Positions 32,032-36,340 of a stretch of DNA of 36,340 nt are shown here, in pieces. The notes beneath the pieces are model-generated. The model made no database searches. It was not told the DNA's origin and worked only from the letters and a program-made list of their open reading frames with translations. Numbering within the stretch: the first letter of the stretch is position 1; each line of letters opens with the position of its first letter. Source of the stretch: Methanobacteriota archaeon (GTDB lineage Archaea; Halobacteriota; Methanomicrobia; Methanomicrobiales; Methanomicrobiaceae); NCBI GenBank assembly GCA_023396365.1, contig JAEWWL010000004.1:1-36340 (forward strand). The letters run 5' to 3'. The position numbers and the translations under genes are program-made.

Positions 32032-34203
32032 TTATTTTTTCTTTTCAAAAAAAGCCCTGACAAATCTTATTTCACTGACAGAAATTCTTCCGCCTGTAAG
32101 TTTTTTTAAGTCATTTATGGATATATCCCCATAGCTTTTCATGCAATTGCATATCTCGTCCTGATTTTTCTGCGATACAAGATCGCATATGTCAATCTCT
32201 GCACCCCCTCTTATCTTTTCTTCAATGTGAACTGCAACAGTCTCCTGTGTAAGCTCTCTTTTCTTTGCAATCTGACTTATTGTCATTCCGTTAAGATACA
32301 TCCCAAAAGTCACATCACTGCTTTTTTCCTTTGTTGCCGGTTGGTTTTGCAGACTTTCAGCGGCTATCTCATCCAAAAAGAGCTGTCCAAAATCACCTGC
32401 CTTGTGCTCGCCGATTCCTTTTATCTTTAAGAGTTCAGCCTTTGTTTTCGGCCTCTTTGCAGAAAGCTCTGCAAGCGATGCTATTGACAAAACCATGTAA
32501 GGCGGAATTCCCCTATCATCCGCGATCGTTTTCCTCAACGTCTTTAGCCGCTCATAAAGCTCACCGTCCTGTGACTGCATTCTTCCATCAGAAGGCTTCT
32601 GAAGTTTTTCACTGCTCCTGCGGCCCGCCGCTTTTTTCCCTGCACCGCCTCCTGATTTTGTCAGTGTTACCCGCTCTTTTCCGGACAGCACATCAAAACT
32701 CTTCTCATTTAAAACAACGACAGGATATTTGCTCCCCTGCCGGGAGAGAAAGCCTGCCCTTATTATCTCTTTTATGAAAGACTCCCATTCATCCTTTGAA
32801 AATTCCTTTCCCTTTCCAAAGAACAAAGACTTCTGATGACCTTTCTCCTTTATTTTTTTGCTGTTTGAGCCTCTTAAAAGATCAGCGATGTAGCCGACTC
32901 CAAAAGAGACCTCAAGGGATTTTATACAGCCAATCGCCTTTTTTGCAATATCAGTTCCATCAAAAGGCTCTGACGGATTTTTGCAGTTGTCGCATTCGCC
33001 GCAGGAAAAACCCTCCGTATTCTCACCAAAATAATCAAGAAACATCTTTACGCGGCATTGGGTGCTCTCGCAAAAGTCTGTCATCGCCTCAAGTTTCTTT
33101 AATGCAACGGTTTTTTGCCTGCCGCTGTCCATTCCTGAGATGAAATACTCAATCTTTGACCTGTCACCGCGTGAATAGAATAAAATGCAGTCTGACAAAA
33201 GCCCGTCCCTTCCTGCCCGGCCGGTCTCCTGGTAATAATTCTCAGGGCTGTCCGGAAGATCATAGTGGATTACATACCTTACATCAGGCTTGTTTATTCC
33301 CATACCAAATGCAACTGTTGCAACAATTACAGGAACATTGTCTTTTATGAACTTGTCCTGCGTCTTCTCACGCGCCTGCTTGGAAAGCCCGGCATGATAT
33401 GGAAGTGCATAGATTCCGGCAGAGCCAAGCTTTTTTGCAATCTCCTCCGCTCCCTTTCTGCTCTGGCAGTAGATAATTCCGGAGTCATCTTTTTTTCTTT
33501 TCTTTATGTAGGCAATAATCTGCCCGATTGCATCCTTTTTGGGAACAACACTGTATTTCAGGTTTTTGCGGTAGAAGCTTCCAACGTATTCAAAAGGTTT
33601 TGCCAGATTAAGCTGCTTTATGATATCATTTCTTACAACAGGAGTTGCTGTTGCTGTAAGCGCAATTACAGGAATATCAGAGAACTCTTTTTTAAAAATG
33701 TTAAGCCGCCGGTACTCCGGCCTGAATTCATGACCCCACTGTGAAATGCAGTGAGCCTCATCGACTGCGATAAGGTTTACCCTGCACTTCTTTATTGTTG
33801 AGAGAAATGAAGGGGTTAGTGCTCTTTCCGGGGAGACATAGACGATATCAATCTCTCCTTTTTGCATCGCATCAACAACCCTTTGATATTCTGAATAATC
33901 CTGTGTGCTGTTTAAAAATCCGGCGGATACTCCTGCTGTGACAAGCGAGTCCACCTGATCCTTCATAAGAGAGATAAGGGGCGAAATTACAACCGCAATT
34001 CCGTCCATTAAAAGTGCCGGAAGCTGATAGCAGATAGATTTGCCGCCTCCTGTTGCAATAACCGCGAGGACATCGCGCCCGTTTAGAACAGATGAGACTA
34101 TCTCCTGCTGGTACGGATAAAGTGATGAATAGCCAAAGTATTTTTGCAGGGCTTTTTCTGCCGAAATTCTGCCGGTTGAGGACGGTTGGAAATGATTGTC
34201 CAT
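32032..34203 (-). CDS. recQ: RecQ-family ATP-dependent DNA helicase
   Basis: 3'-5' DNA helicase for recombination and fork repair. Walker A TGGGKS is at residues 51-56 and the DEAH box at 148-151 with the RecQ aromatic loop HCISQWGHEFRPEY. Motif VI is YYQETGRAGRDG. The zinc cysteines of the RQC region are Cys383, 401, 404 and 407 (CGECDNC). An HRDC domain occupies about 545-620 (IKGIGEHKAGDFGQ), and a helix-turn-helix tail about 635-715 (MTISQIAKKRELTQETVAVH). The linker around 515-545 is basic and low complexity (TKSGGGAGKKAAGRRSSEK). Length 723 is typical of the bacterial type with this tail, which suggests old transfer from bacteria. It has its own promoter region, where TTACATAAT occurs twice. 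Confidence 0.95.
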   Translation of the reverse strand: MDNHFQPSSTGRISAEKALQKYFGYSSLYPYQQEIVSSVLNGRDVLAVIATGGGKSICYQLPALLMDGIAVVISPLISLMKDQVDSLVTAGVSAGFLNSTQDYSEYQRVVDAMQKGEIDIVYVSPERALTPSFLSTIKKCRVNLIAVDEAHCISQWGHEFRPEYRRLNIFKKEFSDIPVIALTATATPVVRNDIIKQLNLAKPFEYVGSFYRKNLKYSVVPKKDAIGQIIAYIKKRKKDDSGIIYCQSRKGAEEIAKKLGSAGIYALPYHAGLSKQAREKTQDKFIKDNVPVIVATVAFGMGINKPDVRYVIHYDLPDSPENYYQETGRAGRDGLLSDCILFYSRGDRSKIEYFISGMDSGRQKTVALKKLEAMTDFCESTQCRVKMFLDYFGENTEGFSCGECDNCKNPSEPFDGTDIAKKAIGCIKSLEVSFGVGYIADLLRGSNSKKIKEKGHQKSLFFGKGKEFSKDEWESFIKEIIRAGFLSRQGSKYPVVVLNEKSFDVLSGKERVTLTKSGGGAGKKAAGRRSSEKLQKPSDGRMQSQDGELYERLKTLRKTIADDRGIPPYMVLSIASLAELSAKRPKTKAELLKIKGIGEHKAGDFGQLFLDEIAAESLQNQPATKEKSSDVTFGMYLNGMTISQIAKKRELTQETVAVHIEEKIRGGAEIDICDLVSQKNQDEICNCMKSYGDISINDLKKLTGGRISVSEIRFVRAFFEKKK

Positions 34204-34267
34204 GAATTATGTAAGGTTATTATGTAACTGATAATGCAAAAAGAAAACTAAAAAATTATCTGGATAA

Positions 34268-34296
34268 AATCCGGGTGCCCCCGGATTTTTCCGGGG
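34268..34296. terminator. Overlapping GC-rich hairpins between chemoreceptor and recQ
   Basis: AATCCGGG (34268-34275) and CCCGGATT (34280-34287) form an exact eight-base stem with a TGCC loop. CCCCGG (34279-34284) can instead pair with CCGGGG (34291-34296), so the two hairpins exclude each other. In an AT-rich gap this stands out. It lies 50-80 bases after the chemoreceptor stop and 65-95 bases before the recQ start on the minus strand, so it may end one transcript or control the next. Confidence 0.5.
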
Positions 34297-34346
34297 ATTA
34301 AACATGACCTTGCAAGGGCAGTTTTTGTGATGTGACAATTTTTATT

Positions 34347-36248
34347 TCAGCTGTTGTCTGTCTTAAAGCGGCCCATGTTGTCCTTTAAAACTCCTGCCAT
34401 CTCATTGACCTCGTGAATAGCACTGCCAATCTCCTCAACGGATGCACTTGTCTCTTCTGCAAGGGCTGCAAGCTCTTCGACCTCCCTTAAGTTCTCCCGG
34501 GTTTCTGTTGCTCCATCGTCAGTTGCACGGACAACGATATTTGCAATATTTGCCTGGTCCTCTATTGCACGTGCAATATCTCCCATGTCCTTTGTAACCT
34601 GGCGGGACTGGCTTACAATATCATTTAAGGCATTGATGGTTGCATCAACACTTCCGACAGCACTTATGACGCCCTCACTTGCGGACTTTATTGCATCTGC
34701 TGTGTCACGGCTGTTCTTCTGAATCGAGGTTATGACCTTGTCAATATGATCTGTTGCCTTTCGTGCCTCACCTGCAAGGCTTTTTACCTCTCCGGCAACA
34801 ACCGCAAATCCCCGCCCGTGCTCGCCTGCATGTGCGGCCTCGATTGCGGCGTTTAATGCAAGCAGATTTATCTGTCCGGTGATGTCAGTTATCATCTTTA
34901 CAATTTTGTTTATCTCTTTTATCTGATCATTAAGCTCGTTTATCTCATCAACGCTTCTTGCAGTAATTACCTGAACAGACTCCATTTTCTGGTTGGCATC
35001 ATTTCCAAGGACCTGGGCGTCATTGCCCATTGTGGCCATATTCTCGGCGTTTCTCAAAACATCCTGTGAGGTTGCGGCAATCTCTTCGTTTGATGCGGAA
35101 AGATCAGATATCTGCCTTTGAATATTCTCCATCTTTGAAAGCACAGACTTGCTTAAGTCTGCACATTTCTGGCTTGTCATTGCTACCTGCTCGGTTGCCT
35201 TTGCAACTTCATCAGATCCCTTGCTCGCCTCGGATGTTCCTATTGTAACGTTCAAAACTGCTTTTCGAACCTCATTTATTACAAAAACAAGTTTGTCGCC
35301 AAGCTCGTTTATGGATTTTTTAAAGTCTGCAAATTCACCTGAGACTGCAATATTATCAGAGAATCGGGCGTTGTAATCGTTTTCAGAATATTTCTTTATA
35401 ACCCTCATCGATTCATTCAAAGGCCCTGAAATAATGTCAAGTGTCTGGTTAAAGCCCTCCATTACGCCTTTAAAGTGGCCCTCATGCTTTTTGACATCCG
35501 TTCTTTCATCAAGTTTTCCGTTTATTGCGGCATCTGATAAGAGTTCGGCATCAGATACAAGGTTTTGTATGGCAGACTTTGCCTTGGAAAGGCTTGATGA
35601 GATTTTAAGCATCATCTCCCGTGCATCTTTTGTGTATAAATCAGCACTTCCAACCTCAAGGTCCAGTTCAAGATTGCCTTTTGAAATCTTTTCTATGTTT
35701 TCTGCGACCTTGTCCACTTCTCTTTGCATATAGTTGTTAAAGGCGGTTTCAGCGGTCAGGTCCTGGTAGATGTAGTAGTTTATGTCAATTTCGCCCTTTT
35801 CATTAAGAATCGGAGTCTGGAAAAGCCTGAGATATGTTTTGGAGCTGTCAGGCCATGAAATCTCCATATCAGTCTGGGCGTTTTTTCTGGTTTCATATGA
35901 GGCATAAAAATCATCGCCGCCTGTAATTTTAATATCGAAATCATAGAGCTTTTTGTTCATGAGCTCCTCATATGAGCCACGCCATGCTTTCTGGTATTCC
36001 TTGTTTAAATCAATTCTTTTCTTGTCAGGCCCAAGAACCGCAATAGCCTGCGGGTTGAATTTAACAAAGGCTATGAGGCGTTTTTTATACTCCTCCGCAT
36101 CGCCTGCTCTCTCTAATTTTTCAATAACCGAATTGACAGTCATTGCCAGGCTCTTCATCTCAGAATCAACGCTTCTCTCATCAACCCTGACAGAAGTATC
36201 CCCTTCAAGCGCCCTTTTCAATACCTGATTTATAATCTCAACACTCAT
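34347..36248 (-). CDS. Soluble methyl-accepting chemotaxis protein with PAS domain
   Basis: 633-residue chemoreceptor-like protein with no membrane helix. The first 55 residues resemble a HAMP-like segment (NQVLKRALEGDTSVRVDERS). A PAS domain follows (about 60-170: FVKFNPQAIAVLGPDKKRID, FQTPILNEKGEIDINYYIY). Two further HAMP-like helical units (about 175-330) lead to the signalling helical hairpin, whose tip is ITDITGQINLLALNAAIEAA, HAGEHGRGFAVVAGEVKSLA. It should therefore act on a cytoplasmic CheW/CheA array; no che or archaellum genes are in the window. A GTG at 36257 opens the frame, but GTGAT at 36266-36262 region on the minus strand gives better spacing to the ATG at 36248. A TATA-like CTATATC lies upstream near 36290. 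Confidence 0.92.
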   Translation of the reverse strand: MSVEIINQVLKRALEGDTSVRVDERSVDSEMKSLAMTVNSVIEKLERAGDAEEYKKRLIAFVKFNPQAIAVLGPDKKRIDLNKEYQKAWRGSYEELMNKKLYDFDIKITGGDDFYASYETRKNAQTDMEISWPDSSKTYLRLFQTPILNEKGEIDINYYIYQDLTAETAFNNYMQREVDKVAENIEKISKGNLELDLEVGSADLYTKDAREMMLKISSSLSKAKSAIQNLVSDAELLSDAAINGKLDERTDVKKHEGHFKGVMEGFNQTLDIISGPLNESMRVIKKYSENDYNARFSDNIAVSGEFADFKKSINELGDKLVFVINEVRKAVLNVTIGTSEASKGSDEVAKATEQVAMTSQKCADLSKSVLSKMENIQRQISDLSASNEEIAATSQDVLRNAENMATMGNDAQVLGNDANQKMESVQVITARSVDEINELNDQIKEINKIVKMITDITGQINLLALNAAIEAAHAGEHGRGFAVVAGEVKSLAGEARKATDHIDKVITSIQKNSRDTADAIKSASEGVISAVGSVDATINALNDIVSQSRQVTKDMGDIARAIEDQANIANIVVRATDDGATETRENLREVEELAALAEETSASVEEIGSAIHEVNEMAGVLKDNMGRFKTDNS

Positions 36249-36340
36249 TTTTTTCACATCACAAAACAGTATTCCTTTTCTATTTCCTGATATAGGATAT
36301 ACTACTTTTAATCAGTTATTGATGTGACAGACTATAATAA

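Noticed and set aside
1..36340. CRISPR arrays, insertion sequences, integrases, toxin-antitoxin or defence genes
   Set aside because: No regularly spaced repeats, transposase motifs or known defence proteins were found in any translated gene.

Overview
The window reads as chromosome of a methanogenic archaeon, most likely Methanomicrobiales (Methanomicrobiaceae; genus not resolvable from this stretch). The evidence is a coenzyme F420 gene (cofH), a methanofuran/beta-alanine type decarboxylase (mfnA), archaeal box C/D and H/ACA RNP proteins, Dph2, a METTL5-like methylase, archaeal ribosomal protein eS24, a Sec11-type signal peptidase, archaeal TATA boxes, GGTGAT-type ribosome binding sites and tRNA genes without encoded CCA. 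Base composition is AT-rich with long A and T runs between genes. I see no insertion sequence, phage, CRISPR array or integrase.

Region by region: 1-1479 is an nop5-fibrillarin operon on the minus strand (fibrillarin runs off the left edge). 1650-3941 holds a Na+/Ca2+ exchanger and a convergent TctA-family permease. 4046-6562 holds hemD and cbf5; cbf5 carries a disordered, Lys-rich tail that doubles its length. A tRNA-Ser (6742-6827) is followed by a secreted transglutaminase-like protein, a 539-base gap with a possible dead gene, a short eS24 gene and a UPF0316 membrane protein, then an aldo/keto reductase fused to two 4Fe-4S clusters and an unknown protein. 11661-12338 looks like a gap but holds two possible very small genes. 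12339-19753 is housekeeping metabolism and translation: serA, ppsA, mfnA, hpt, dph2 and a METTL5-like methylase whose start codon is missing or frameshifted. 19762-29504 is a sensory and membrane block: two MFS transporters, a HEAT-repeat membrane protein, three PAS sensors without a kinase ATPase domain, a P-loop-less KaiC/RecA-like protein coupled to the first sensor, a membrane transglutaminase-like protein and tRNA-Gln. 29643-36248 holds a small CxxC protein, signal peptidase, cofH, recQ and a soluble chemoreceptor.

The best candidate for an undescribed system is the set of PAS proteins at 22434, 25748 and 27939. Each ends in a helical dimerisation-like module with no HATPase domain and with the phosphoacceptor His position replaced. 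The first is translationally coupled to a RecA/KaiC-fold protein that lacks Walker A. Together they suggest a non-phosphorylating signalling module. The cbf5 tail, the hidden small ORFs, the METTL5-like start anomaly and several operator-like palindromes are the other points of interest.
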